Shown: piece after piece, positions 33,289 through 43,833 of the stretch
Numbering within the stretch: the first letter of the stretch is position 1
Layout of the letters: every line of letters starts with the position of its first letter
Assembly (NCBI RefSeq): GCF_000835495.1
Contig: NW_015622545.1
Location: 1,240,001 to 1,304,000 of the forward strand
Reading direction: 5' to 3'
Origin: Cladophialophora immunda
Lineage: Eukaryota > Ascomycota > Eurotiomycetes > Chaetothyriales > Herpotrichiellaceae
Length of the DNA stretch: 64,000 nucleotides
Position numbers and translations under genes: made by a program
The notes under the pieces: generated by a model
Told to the model about the DNA's origin: nothing
Database searches by the model: none
Seen by the model: only the letters and a program-made list of their open reading frames with translations

Positions 33289-34238
33289 ATGGTCACTGTC
33301 GTTGGCATGTCACTTGTATCCTTTCAACCTGATCGTCAACACCAGCCCACTGACACAACGCAGCCAGAGACCGATGATCTCGAGCTCCTCCGGTTTTGTG
33401 AGGGAGGTTGGAATGCCGAAGCTGATGACGCTCCATCGGACGGCGGACTGACACCGACTTGTCTAGTCGAGGGCGATAAAGACTCACCGCCCGCGCGACC
33501 TGCCGAGCCCAAAAAGATGGCCAGACCGCAGCGCAAAGCAACTAAGAACGTTGAGGGGAAATTCGTATGCACCCGGGAAGATTGTGGAGAGAATAATATC
33601 AAGGAGTTTGCTCGCATGTGTGAGTGGAAGTAAGTTGTTGCCTCCAACTCCCACGCCGAGACACGCTCAATAACTGACTTGGCACAAGCAACCACATGGA
33701 CAAACATGACCGCCCGTACAAGTGTCTCGAGGACGGGTGCGAGAACCTTCTTGGCTTCACGTACCCCGCTGGACTGACCCGTCACGCAAAAGAAGTACAC
33801 CGCAACGGCAACACCAAGGGCGGTTTATTCTTCTGTCCACATTCAACCTGCAAACGGTATACGGGCAAGGGATTTACCCGACGAGAGAACCTCAAGCAAC
33901 ACGTTCATCGGTGTCATAAGCAGACTGGAGAAGCGGAAGAGGAATCAAGCGCCGCGTCGCGCAAGCGCTGGCTGGACGAGGGCGACGGAGACGACGATGA
34001 CGACGAAGAGGGGCAGACCAAGAGGCTTAAGATAGGGGACGAGGGAGAGCTGGAGACGCTCAGCAAGGAGAATCAACACCTCCGAAGAGCCCCCACGGCG
34101 TCCGAAGAACGCATGGCTGGGCATGAGAGAGAAGTCAAGGCATGCACAGATACGCGAGTCACCATCCTGAGGATGTTCGCTGCCCTCGGCAAGCATGGGG
34201 ATAGCATAGGGTATGGGCGCGGCATTAGTCATGGGTAA
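33289..34238 (+). CDS. C2H2 zinc-finger protein, two exons, intact
   Basis: Coding segments 33289-33629 and 33689-34238 flank a 59-nt intron (GTAAGT, branch AATAACTGAC, CAAG) and give 296 residues. An acidic N-terminus (residues 1-75) leads to three fingers: FVCTREDCG...CEWNNHMDKH, YKCLEDGC...GLTRHAKEVH, and FFCPHSTC...NLKQHVHRCH (about residues 90-210). Then come a D/E run (EGDGDDDDDEEGQ), a basic RLKIG patch and a probable coiled coil (ETLSKENQHL). The fingers would bind DNA and the acidic parts suggest a nuclear regulator; this is inference from architecture. The intron splits finger 1, and splicing restores its histidine spacing. A likely partner in context is the intact gene 820 bases downstream. 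Confidence 0.85.
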
Positions 34239-34487
34239 TAGGGTTGGGCTCCGTCAAGGTATTTAAAGTACCGGGGGGATGGGAAGAGAAAAAGAGGTAG
34301 AGAAACTGAACCCACGAGGGGGGGGGGATGCTCCTCGCCGACGATTCTGAGCATGGACCACCCTAGCCTCGTATTCAAGTACCCACTATGTGGAGTATGC
34401 GGCATTTTTGCTGCCACTCAGTGAAGGGAGTTAGGGAGTGAGGGGAAGTACTCGGTAGCGTGAGGGGTGTAGCGCTTGGCCCCACCG

Positions 34488-34710
34488 AGATCTAGAAATC
34501 CAAGATTTAGAAAATCGAGATCTGGATATCCGAGATTTGGATATCCGAAATCTAAAAACTAAGTTAGTGCGTAAGTGTGGGTGGGTGGGAGGGTGTGAGA
34601 ATGAGGTTCAAGGTCCTGGGAGTGCCTGTCGAGTGCCTGAGTGCTGCTCCCAGAATTTTAATTTTTCGGCACTCGCAGGCACTCCCAGAACTTCGACTTT
34701 CACCCGCACG
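34488..34710. repeat. ATCCGAGATTT array joined to a palindromic end-like motif
   Basis: Bases 34488-34560 hold six or seven ATCCGAGATTTGG/ATCCGAAATCT variants. Bases 34610-34710 contain CCTGGGAGTGCCTG and GGCACTCCCAGAACTTCGAC in opposite orientation around an A/T centre (AATTTTAATTTTT), a small foldback. The two modules occur together here and at 8940-9190. Confidence 0.7.
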
Positions 34711-34822
34711 GATCGTCCCCCTGAAGATCTCTTTATTCGACATGTTTCGGAGCACGAACGCATTCCAGTGCAGGGTTAGAAGGACGCTCGATGATTACGG
34801 CCCGACGCCTTGCTGCGGTCCG

Positions 34823-34917
34823 TCGATTATTTGCAACCCCTTCCAGTTGATGAGATCGATTATTTGCAGACCCTTGCAGTTGATGACGTCGATTATTTGC
34901 AGGCCCTTGCAGTGATG
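34823..34917 (+). repeat. 33-bp tandem repeat, three copies
   Basis: Units start at 34823, 34856 and 34889. Each opens with TCGATTATTTGCA, continues CCCTTGCAG and ends TTGATGA. The last copy is four bases shorter. It lies about 145 bases upstream of the ATG at 35060, so it may fall in that promoter. Confidence 0.85.
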
Positions 34918-35059
34918 AGCACGACAGCACTGCTGTCTCCATGCTAAACCTTTGCATATGAAGGGAGATTCTTTCGTCCTGGGGATGGGACCTCCAGGCT
35001 TTCTCACCCCCTATCCTCATTGTCTGCTTCGCCTGTTATAACCCCCCCTCCGGCCAGCG

Positions 35060-36428
35060 ATGTACCAAAACCGGCTCAGCGACGGCACCTACCCGAGGTA
35101 TGTCAGCAGCAACGCAACGGCCCCGCTACCTACATCGCATATACAGTACGCGATGGTGCCAACTGGCGGGCTTTACCAAGGTCACCCGGGGCCATACATC
35201 AGGCACGAGACCTACCCACTACCACAGCGACTATTGCTCCCGAAGAGCCATCCCACCGCCGCCGAAACCCTGTCGTACATGATCGACCAGAGAGCGGTCC
35301 AGCAGGGAGTGAACCTCCAGAATGAAGCGAAGCAGCAGGAAGTCATGCAGGTTGCTGGTGACCAGACCGCGCAAGAAGCACCGTCGGAGTCGGTGGATGC
35401 AAACTTTCCCGTCTACAGGAATGCAATTGGCGCGGTCAATCAGGAAACTCTGAAAAATGCGCTGGTCGCTGCCGGCGACAAGCTGTTGACGGTCACGGAC
35501 ATGCTGATCAACCACACTGATATTGGTGCGTCGGCCGTGCTTCTTCCTTGCCCCCCGTTCTGCTTGGCTGGCTGGCACTAATCATGGTTCCCGGTCACAG
35601 GAACTGAGCAAGTGGCTGCAAACCGCTTTGATGCTAAAGTCAGCGGAATGTCGCCCAATTTCGAGCATCTGTGGAAGCATCTCAACTACGCCTGGCTGGC
35701 CCTTTTCCAGCGTCAACACGATCTGATGAGTGACGCGCTGGCAAGCATGCTGGTCCGGCTCTGGACGGGCGGCGAGATACCCTCGCAACAACATCAAGCT
35801 GCCACGAAGAAGGTATCGGAGGCGTTGGGGCAGACACTGGTCAGCCTGGGCCCATCGGCGGAGGGCCAGCAGTCCACCACGCTCATGTATACGATTCTTG
35901 TCGAGTCGGAGGCCTTGACGCAACCTGTGCAACGCCAGTGCCAACAGTTGGGGCAGAAGCTGCTCGGCCAACCGATGCGGGAAAGATTCGACGAGACGAT
36001 CGCGAAAGAGATGGGGGAGCTGCTGGTGACGGTCTTCGAGACGGCGACCTCGCAGATCGGGAAGAAGGGGGATAAAGAACTCCGTGCGCTGGGCGCGGAC
36101 AAGGTGGAGCAGTTGGAGAGTGACCTGCTCAAGCTCCACGACCTGGGGAGTGCGCTGAGCCGGCATTTCTCGCAAACTGCGCCGCAAGTCCCCGCCGCGA
36201 ATCTGCTTCCTTTGGAGAAGCTGAAGGAGATGGGAGAAACGGTGGTCAAACACAGCGACAAGTTGGAGCCAAAAGGATTGGTTGATTACCAACGGGGCTT
36301 GTGGGAGGAATACATCATTGATCGTGAGTGCGCTGCCCCTGCGTGTCCAGACACACCAACTAATCTGCGACCCAGTTGCCATCAGATGCTGGGATCATCC
36401 ATACTATGAAATGACGGGCCAGGTTTGA
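35060..36428 (+). CDS. 413-residue helical protein, three exons, intact
   Basis: Coding segments are 35060-35525, 35601-36323 and 36376-36428. Introns of 75 nt (GTGCGT, GCACTAATC, CACAG) and 52 nt (GTGAGT, AACTAATC, CCCAG) both keep phase, giving 413 residues. The N-terminal 70 residues are Tyr/Pro/His-rich; the rest is a long series of amphipathic helices (for example HLWKHLNYAWLALFQRQHDL and DKVEQLESDLLKLHDLGSAL) rich in Gln, Leu and Ala, ending RCWDHPYYEMTGQV. There is no signal peptide or membrane span. No known domain is recognised. Both introns and the open frame survive in a region full of broken genes, so it is probably selected or recently arrived. Its intron 2 acceptor could alternatively be at 36385. 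Confidence 0.8.
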
Positions 36429-36489
36429 GAGGGAAGGACAAGCTCGAGACAATAGACTGCGCCCGGGCATCGTCTTGGCTTCTTGGGGT

Positions 36490-36660
36490 TGGATATGCGC
36501 GAGTTGAAGTTCTGGAAGTGGTTTCTGGCGTGCCCAAAGTTTAATTCCAGGAGCAGTAAGTACTCCGGCACTCGAGTAATAGGCACCCGCAGAATTTAAA
36601 CTTTTTCCTGGTACCGAGCACCCAGCACCCAGCACCCAGCACTCACACTACAGCGAGGCG
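36490..36660. repeat. End-like motif pair with CCCAGCA triplication
   Basis: GAGTTGAAGTTCTGGAAGTG (36500-36519) and GAATTTAAACTTTTTCCTGG (36593-36612) are opposed copies of the dispersed motif. GCACCCAGCACCCAGCACCC follows at 36617-36640. The module lies directly downstream of the 413-residue gene. Confidence 0.7.
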
Positions 36661-36918
36661 GCGTGGAATGGAGGACTGGAGAATGTGAGGGCATGTTGTG
36701 ATTGATGGTCCGTCCTTTGTCTCCCCGAATGAATGCACTTTGTCGAACCCGGTTACTGCTTGGACATTGGCATTGGCAATACCTCGTCAAGCCTCTTCTA
36801 CGCCGCAATGCGGAAGATTGACTGCAGATTGGCGCGCCATGGAGTTTGCCGTCGAGAAAGTCATCATCCCCGCCTGGGTCCTCTTCTTTATGCTATGCTG
36901 CTTGCAGCGCTGGTGGTG

Positions 36919-37083
36919 TTATATGTTTTGGTCATCGATCTCTTGTTGTGCCGCCGCCGAATGTTCCAGGAACTCCATCCAACCCACCCGGGAGTCCGTC
37001 CGCTGCATCTCCCTCCTCAACTCCTCGGATTTATCACTCAGCAGGCCCTTGGCAGCGCACTCGCTGAACTCGTCGAAATATTC
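36919..37083 (-). pseudogene. Unrecognised C-terminal exon fragment
   Basis: The minus reading EYFDEFSECAAKGLLSDKSE, then ELRREMQRTDSRVGWMEFLE and a stop at 36919 is a convincing charged helical tail of 54 codons. An in-frame TGA directly upstream implies an intron acceptor or a break at about 37084. The overlapping plus frames are less convincing. Family unknown. Confidence 0.4.
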
Positions 37084-37136
37084 TCAGCCTGCTTCCGCCT
37101 GGGGGCCCATTTGTCCGTCCAGCCTTGTCTGTGGTC

Positions 37137-37957
37137 GCATTCGTCCCCCCCCCCCCCTTCTTCTCCGTGGTATTCGCAAGTCCTTTGTGTCGTGCCCTGC
37201 CCACACACCCTCATCTTTCCTCGTCTTCTTTGCAACAACCCCCAAACACAAGCTTCAGCGCATCCAAAAAAAAGCGGGGAAAGAAAAGCGAGCCAGATAT
37301 GTAGCAAAAAAAGCACCAACGAGTGGGTGTTCTCCCTTTATTCATTTTTTTTATGGTGATGGCATTCAATATGGCCCAAGGCGACCAAGACACGCTCCTT
37401 CTCAACCCCCGAGAACGAGAAGAATACACGGGGCATTGAAGGCAGTAACGAGGAGGAAACGGCCGAGCACGGGAGCATGGTTATTGTGAATCGACAAGCT
37501 CGCAACTGCACATTTATCGCCTTCTGCATGGTGGTGGTGGTGGTGGTGGTGGTGGTCCTTTGGGTTTTTTTTTGGCACGCGATGACCGTGAAGAGTTCTG
37601 TTCCTTCCAGCGACTAGTCCACATGGGCAATCGAGCATGGGATATGGGATGGGCATCAAGTGTTCGATCGGTGTTCAATTGGCAGCTGAGGGGGCCAGCT
37701 CATAGATGGGCATGGTTCTTGGCCGATGTGGTGGTACCGCAGGCTTACTGATGCTTTTCCCGGCGGATCTGACCGGTCGCGTCGCGATGCGCTTATTCGT
37801 GATGCTATGGCCTCCAAGCCCCTGTTGTCGACGCATATGCACAATTTGCTCCTTGAGAGCCATATATCTACTCTCCCGCCGTTGTCATGGTCCATGCGTT
37901 GTGCCGCCCGTCAGTCTTTACTTTTTTTGTTTTTCGGCCCCACGATTGGCTGGCGAC
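37137..37957. other. No gene recognised; (GGT)n tract
   Basis: A (GGT)8-9 run lies at 37530-37556, C-runs at 37145-37158 and A/T-runs at 37266-37273 and 37346-37353. No frame is convincing. Confidence 0.5.
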
Positions 37958-37959
37958 AG

Positions 37960-38545
37960 CATGCCGAAAATCTCAGCTTCGACCGTTTGTCTCTTCCTGA
38001 ACGGCGTCTTCCACCTCCGCTGGCCACGAGAGGCCTTGTTTTGGGCCATGTGTTGGGTCAAACAGCTGATCGGCTCTCTACAGAATACGAGCTCTCTATC
38101 CATCTACGCTCCCTGGTCCTGCGGCAGCGTGACCGTCATCAAGTGGAACTCTCCCTTCTTTTACGTCGTGTTCGTGGTCGAAAGCGTCTTCTTCGCCTTG
38201 GGCGCTCTTCCGGTCTATTTCTTTGAAGACTTGCAGTTCGTTTGGGGCTTGCCCTTCTTCCCGCTCTTGCTCCCGGTTGGGGTCTGCCACGCATGTAGAC
38301 ACACGAAGGGATCGAGGAAATGGCCCCTCGCCAGGCTCTGTCTCTGCTGCGCTGTGACGGTGGCCGTTTCTGCCGTCCTGGCGGTGCCTGGTATTCTCTT
38401 TCGGTGGGGGGTCTCTGTTTGACATCGAGTTTGCTGCCATGCATCTCCTGTTTGCCGGGAAAAACTTCGAATGGCTATTCGAGCGGCGTCGACGCATTGG
38501 CAATGCCCGGGATTCGCAGGCGGCGACGAGGAGTGGATCTTGAGA
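37960..38545 (+). CDS. Possible membrane protein fragment, unrecognised
   Basis: A plus frame from an ATG at 37960 has very C-rich third positions and two or three hydrophobic stretches (around SPFFYVVFVVESVFFALGAL and LLPVGVCHAC), to a stop at 38420-38422. A second frame then reads FDIEFAAMHLLFAGKNFEWL with an Arg-rich end to about 38545, as if joined by an intron or shifted. The antisense frame is also open and acidic, so the strand is uncertain. No family recognised. Confidence 0.3.
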
Positions 38546-39784
38546 TTTTTGCCCTTGCTGAAAACCTGCCGCCTTCGCGCAGAGTGGTGAAATCATGGGA
38601 CGATGGTATTGATCATCAGGTTTCGCAAAATATTTGGGGACGAAACCCCCAATCGTTTTGGCAATGGCGGTCGCAACACTCAACGTCCGTCAGCGATTGC
38701 TTATGCTACCACGACCTCCACTGGGAAAGACCCGCTGCTGGACGGTGTCATTACGACATTCGCTGGCTGCTAGGCCATATGGGTCAGCATCAGTTCGTTC
38801 GTGATGAGGCCAGCCCCCTGGTTGCGCGATCCTGGCAAGAGCTGAGACCACATGCTGCGCCGCAGGGCGTTTCTTACCCGCTGTCCCAAGATAGGGTCCG
38901 GCCAAGGTTGGCCAGCCAGAAAATGTCTGCCTAGGCATGTCTCTCCTTCTGTCGAGCGATTACTAACTGGGCCGTTTGGGCGATGAGTCCGCAGGCTACT
39001 TTGCCAAATGCCTGCGACAAGAGAGGCGACAAGAGAGGTCTGCCCGGGTCGCGGTGACGGCCAAGGCAGCTTTCTCGTTGTGTGCAGCTGCATAATACGT
39101 GTCTTGGGCGATATGCTATCTGATTGGGCTGAACAGATCTGGCTCGGGCATCCTGGAACGGACAGTCCCGGATCCTGGGGCCACGATCGACTCGCTTCGG
39201 CTCCGGCAATAGGTTCTCTGCCTCCGACCGAGTCTCGTACCCAGTGCCACTCAGACGTTCAGCCACCCCGCCAATCCCTCGGCGTCTCCAACCATCCGTC
39301 ACCGCCATACTTGAAAGGAAGTGGTCTGGCTGCGATCGACTGGGTCAGCTCGTCCTGCTGGACGTCAATCTCTCCCCGTCCATCGTAGTCAATTGGAGAA
39401 GCGACTTAGGAGGGGGAAGAGAGAACCCAAAAGGCCACAAAGCACACTGTATGTCCCAGGAGGCCACCAGAAGAGGCAGATGGTAGAACAGAAACCCAGC
39501 TAGGACGAAGCGGATGATTGTGAGATGCGCCGAGTCCTCGGCATTAGGCCGTGTGGCCTGCCCTGCAAAACCATTGTGTGGTGGTGTATCTCGTCTCGAA
39601 GGGCGATCGGCGATCGCGGACTTTTGGTGGTATCACATTTTATTTTTGGGCGACACAGTGGTCGCCCTTCCCGAAGGCGTTAGGTAGATTATCTACGCGC
39701 AAATTCATTATCACGACCAAGGTCGAGCCGATGGGAGGTTTCCACTCCAGCAGGAATATGCTGAGGTAGTTATTCCATACAGCC
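38546..39784. other. No gene recognised
   Basis: GC-rich overlapping frames. A plus patch at 38990-39090 reads like protein (CLRQERRQERSARVAVTAKA) but is not assigned. Confidence 0.35.
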
Positions 39785-39892
39785 ATGCAAATCAAGGACC
39801 GCACCTTCATCATCAGCGGAGGCTCTTCTGGCCTGGGTCTCGCAACCACGGCCGCACCTCTCAACCAGCCCGCTCTTTCTGCGATCGATTAG
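39785..39892 (+). pseudogene. Short-chain dehydrogenase N-terminal fragment
   Basis: From an ATG the frame reads [20 protein letters not shown] and then [15 protein letters not shown] to a stop. The first 21 codons are the cofactor-binding beta-strand and the GxxxGLG loop ([11 protein letters not shown]) of classical SDRs, most like 3-hydroxyacyl-CoA dehydrogenase type 2. Similarity stops abruptly after LAT. It is the first ~65 bases of a gene, start codon included, with no remaining catalytic Ser/Tyr/Lys. Confidence 0.8.
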
Positions 39893-39959
39893 CCTAACCG
39901 CATCCCCGCCTGCGCCATTTCGCCCTGATAGAAGTGCACTCTTGCAGCCTTGCCGATTG

Positions 39960-40184
39960 AAAAAGATATGCCTGGATGAAGTCGACAAAATAGCAACGGC
40001 CAAGGTCAGCCATGGCAAGGATGTGTCAGGCGAAGGCGTCCAGCAAGCCCTTCTGAAGATCATCGAAGGGACGACCATCCAGATCCAAGCAAAACTCGAG
40101 GAATGCTCCTCGAGCAGGGGGACAGCCTCACTGTCCGCCTTCGGCAGGGAACCGCTCACCTTCCCTTTTAACCACGACCCTTGA
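39960..40184 (+). pseudogene. Mitochondrial ClpX ATPase fragment
   Basis: The frame reads [20 protein letters not shown], then [20 protein letters not shown] and IQAKLEE. The Walker B motif (CLDEVDKI) followed by [15 protein letters not shown] is diagnostic of ClpX, the AAA+ unfoldase of the mitochondrial ClpXP system. About 50 codons match, followed by a Ser-rich linker to a stop at 40182. Walker A, sensor motifs and the C-domain are absent. It lies 70 bases after the SDR piece on the same strand. Confidence 0.85.
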
Positions 40185-41491
40185 TCTACTTTGAATTCAC
40201 GCGGGGCCAATGAGTCTCGACTAGTTGGCCTATACATCCAACTATAGTTCTCATGTTTTTCCAGCAGGCGAGACCATACTGGCAAACCCCAGCATGATTG
40301 CCCCGCGACTTTGGGAAACCGATACTCCCGATGTTGTCGCCACCCGTCACTCTCACTCGACCGTCTTCTACCTGTCGAGCTGTTTCTGAGACGAGAGTTG
40401 AAGCTTTGCAAGTACGTACCCAACTGGCTACACTTTTTAACCCCTTCGATAGAGACATGGGTGAGCATGGGCGGCATCACGCACTGAGTCTGGTATCCGG
40501 GCAAGGCAAGAGGAAGCAATAATTGAGCGGGATCAAACGCAGTAAAGAACCCAAGCGAAGTGCAAAAGACGTCGGAGGGAGAAAAGGAAAGGACCATGAA
40601 ACTTGTCCGCGCCCCAGGTTAGAACGCAACCTACTGCAAACAGTGGCATAGACACGTAATTCGGAACGAATCCGTCCAAACCAATACTCGCCGATATTCC
40701 GTTTGGCTATCTCGCCATGGGCAGCTGTTCTCTCCTCGTGCTTTTGTCATAAGATGTAATAAAGGGAGAAGAAGGAGGAGAAACAGGTCAAAGAGAAGGA
40801 GGAGGAGGAGGAGGAGGAGGAGAAGGAAGATCCACTCTGGACCAGACAAGCCCAAGCACCCTCTCGGGCCTGCTGCCGGTGATCTGGCAGTGTATTCTCC
40901 AAGGTTCCATGTCCCTGCACCGTTATCACCTTGCGGGCGCCTGGGATTGGACTTTGGCAGTGACGTGTGGGTACACCGTCGCACTCGAAAGAAGTCAAGA
41001 CTGCTAACAGACACTTTACGCTCTAGATACTGATGCCTGTATGCGCTGGGAAGGTATAGACGAGGAGGTCGTATTGGCATCCCAGGGATGAGGAGAGAAA
41101 ATGGTAGAAGCACCGCACGAGATGGGCATGGAGAGCCGTCGACAGAGCGCGCGACGGACGGTCTACGTGGGGTACAAATCACCAGGAAGAGAGCAGAAGC
41201 CATTGTACAGATAGCCAGAGCCAAATTTCATCGCATTCTATAGCGTCGTTACCCACACATAAACCTAGAACCGTAGATCCCAACCACCAACTCGGAAAAC
41301 TTCGAACGGCGCAACATGCACCGCCAGGAGGGTAGGCCAGACAGGCTGGCAGCTGCTTTTGCCCATGTGACCCCCCAACCTGCCCGGCGCGGGTACGGTC
41401 TTGACCATTGGAGCCCAGGTCCGGCGCTTCCGATACCACCTCCTCCCCCCTCAATCGCTATCGGGTTTGTGTGCCTCCTCATACACAGTCG
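40185..41491. other. No gene recognised; GAG tract
   Basis: A plus patch at 40270-40385 (APRLWETDTPDVVATRHSHS) is protein-like but unassigned. A (GAG)9 purine run lies at 40797-40823. The remainder has only short frames. Confidence 0.4.
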
Positions 41492-41731
41492 TCAAAAGCA
41501 CCGTCGCCGCCTCTGTGTCGACCGTCGATTGCGGGCCGACTGCGCCTCCTCTGGTGCCAAAATTCGGCAGTTCTGGGTTACGTTCGGATTGTCTTCTGAG
41601 TAGTTCCTGGGGAGGATGTGTTCCATTTGGCACTGCTCCGTGGCGTCCAAAATGCGGATGGCGGTGCTGTTTTGGGCCAAAGAGAAGCGGTGGATGCGCC
41701 TTAGGGTGTCGGAAATCTCTCCTCTTGTCAA
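41492..41731 (-). CDS. Unrecognised exon-like block
   Basis: The minus frame gives RGEISDTLRRIHRFSLAQNS, then AIRILDATEQCQMEHILPRN and YSEDNPNVTQNCRILAPEEA before an Arg-rich, less convincing end. GC-rich third positions support coding. No boundary or family can be given. Confidence 0.35.
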   Translation of the reverse strand: MTRGEISDTLRRIHRFSLAQNSTAIRILDATEQCQMEHILPRNYSEDNPNVTQNCRILAPEEAQSARNRRSTQRRRRCF

Positions 41732-42364
41732 CCTTAATCAGCAGGCCTCCCCACGAGCTCTGATCTTCCTCAGAGGCCAGACGGCCAGATGTGGAGTGTC
41801 ATTTCTTGCTAGCAGAGCCGCATGCAAACATGGTCTTTGAGCTGCTGCGGCCTCGCATCATCGTGGAGCTAAGCCAAGTTGAGAAGGTCCGGGTGTGGTC
41901 TCGCGAGAGGTCGCTGCGAGGCTCTCTGTCAAGGTACCGCTTGGGTCGCAATGCAGCCGCCGTTACCGGACTCCGCGTATGCTGCAGGCTATCAGGCGGT
42001 CAGGCTCGCGTCGATGACCGGTGTGGTTGTTGGAATGTGGCCTAGATTGCGGTCGCAGAACGGGTCGCAGAACGAGCCGATTTGAGCCGCCTCTGCCACG
42101 CCAAAGCGGACCGGGCGGCCAACCTCTTCTCCGTCACCACGCAGGCAAGAGCCCCCTCTCTGATTGCTGACGTCTTCCAAAAGAATCATTATTGTCGCCA
42201 ACCCCAATACTCGGTATATGAAGTTTGCTCAGCCTCTCAAGTCGAGCTCTTTTTGAGCCGTCACTTCCTGTCAGATCTGATTTCTTCCGTCGGATACCCC
42301 CCCTTTCAGAGCCTTTGTCGCAAATATCCATCATAACGCCGTCCATCATCTCCTAACAAACAAC
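41732..42364. other. Upstream region of the 42.4-kb gene
   Basis: A minus patch at 41995-42115 (GSFCDPFCDRNLGHIPTTTP) is weakly protein-like. Bases 42230-42360 are pyrimidine-rich and precede the ATG at 42365, as in fungal promoters. Confidence 0.4.
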
Positions 42365-42763
42365 ATGGGAACTGAGGAGCGGCAAAAGGCCTCATATTGG
42401 CGCTCTCCGTATTCAATCTCGTCGATCCGCATCAAGGCAAGAGCACAGGTCGCAAAGAGAGAGGCTCAAGCGAAGAAGAAACAAATACCTCCCTTTGTCC
42501 AGAAGCTGAACAGGTAAGAGGGAACGAGTCTTGGTGAAAAGTGAAGGACTTGGCGCTAACGAGTGTATAGCTTCCTGGAGGACGGTAGAAACACCCACCT
42601 CATCCGGGAACTGATCAACTCGGTCTTGCAGCTGGGCCTTGATTTGCTTCTGGGCTTCACCGATATTGTTCAGTCATATATGGCGGACGAGTCTGGGCTG
42701 AGACAGAGCTACAAGAACACGTCTTGGTTCGGTGCGCTGACCGTCCCACAAGCCAGGTTGTAA
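42365..42763 (+). CDS. Spliced 113-residue protein, intact
   Basis: Coding segments 42365-42513 and 42571-42763 flank a textbook 57-nt intron (GTAAGAG, GCGCTAACG, TATAG). Splicing gives 113 residues: a basic N-terminal half (SISSIRIKARAQVAKREAQA, KKKQ) and a hydrophobic helix pair (LIRELINSVLQLGLDLLLGF, then TDIVQSYMADESGL). The basic head could be a targeting or nucleic-acid-binding tail; this is a guess. Initiation context is ACAACATGG. No family is recognised. The second exon resembles, loosely, the helical piece at 31.5 kb. Confidence 0.7.
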
Positions 42764-43833
42764 CCAGACAGCAGATTCCAAATTGCCAAATTGCATCTCT
42801 TCAGTCATCCCCAGTGGCACGTTTTCTTGCCATTATTGGATCCCGATGGGGAAAAAGAGCCTCAACCTCCCACCCAGCCTTATATTAGGCCTTTTTTCAG
42901 GCTCAGAGACACGGCCTCCGGTTCCATGCCCCCTGTGGCACCTTGATTGACGGATTTGGCAGGATCTTGGCCTTTGAGCAATGGCGTTCACGACGCAGTG
43001 TTGTCAGTCATCGCTCCTCATCTTGTATTCCAGTGGTGTCCAAGTGGGCAACCGGCCAAAACGCAAGTCTACATGTCCTGGGCTTGCTTGACCGGTCGGG
43101 GCCATTCACTGAAATTAGCCGTGGAAGGGACCGCCGCGTGACTTGATCAATTGGCGCGGTTCAACCCGAGCTTCATGGGTCAAGATGCAGCCGGTTGAAC
43201 ATGTTGTGGACCTACTTCGCTGGCCAGGACTAATCACATAGTCGGCCCTGAAGGGCTCGGAGTACTCGTTGGTCCATATGCGGCCAGACCCAACGAGGGG
43301 GTGGCCGGGTAGCCCGATAATGCCCTCTGCATTTAGACCCTTCGCCGACCGTCCAATTTGTTCTGACGGGTCTTCTGACTCCCTTGGAGCCTGATTATTT
43401 ATCAACACGCTGCCTTCAATCGAACCGGTGCCTTTGATGCAAGGAAACTTCCCATGTAAGGACCGCCTATGCACACCCCGTCCATGCAAGGCGAATCTAT
43501 GCAAGGCAGCTTGGCGCAGCATCGCCACTTTGATTTCAGCGAGTAAGAACATGACACAGACGCTTTCAATTTCCAAATGTCTCGTTCAACATCGATACCT
43601 TTATAACGTATCTGCAAGCTTCTACGGATTCTGGAATTCTATCGGGCCACGTGTGGGCTCCTTCCCATTGTTGATTTTTCAAATCCTTCGTGCACATCGA
43701 CTGCGCCGCCAACCACACGGCGCTGCACCTCGTCTACTCTCAAACAACATCAATTTCAGGCTTCTGTCTGGTCGAAGTGCGTTCAGCGACGTGCTTGGGC
43801 TGCGACATCCGACTCGCATTTTCAAATCCCCCA
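42764..43833. other. No gene recognised
   Basis: Only short frames on both strands. A GCAAGGNNNNTNCCCATG-like word repeats loosely at 43439-43505 (three spaced ATGCAAGG words). Confidence 0.4.

Larger units (their letters stand above)
34239..35059. other. Intergenic repeats between two intact genes
   Basis: It holds a G9 run (34319), the ATCCGAGAT array (34488-34560), the end-like motif pair (34600-34710) and the 33-bp triple repeat (34823-34917), listed separately. No coding sequence. Confidence 0.6.

Noticed and set aside
37706..38422. 238-codon plus ORF as one complete gene
   Set aside because: Only the part from about 37960 has coding-like third positions, and the antisense frame is also open. 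I kept a low-confidence fragment instead.
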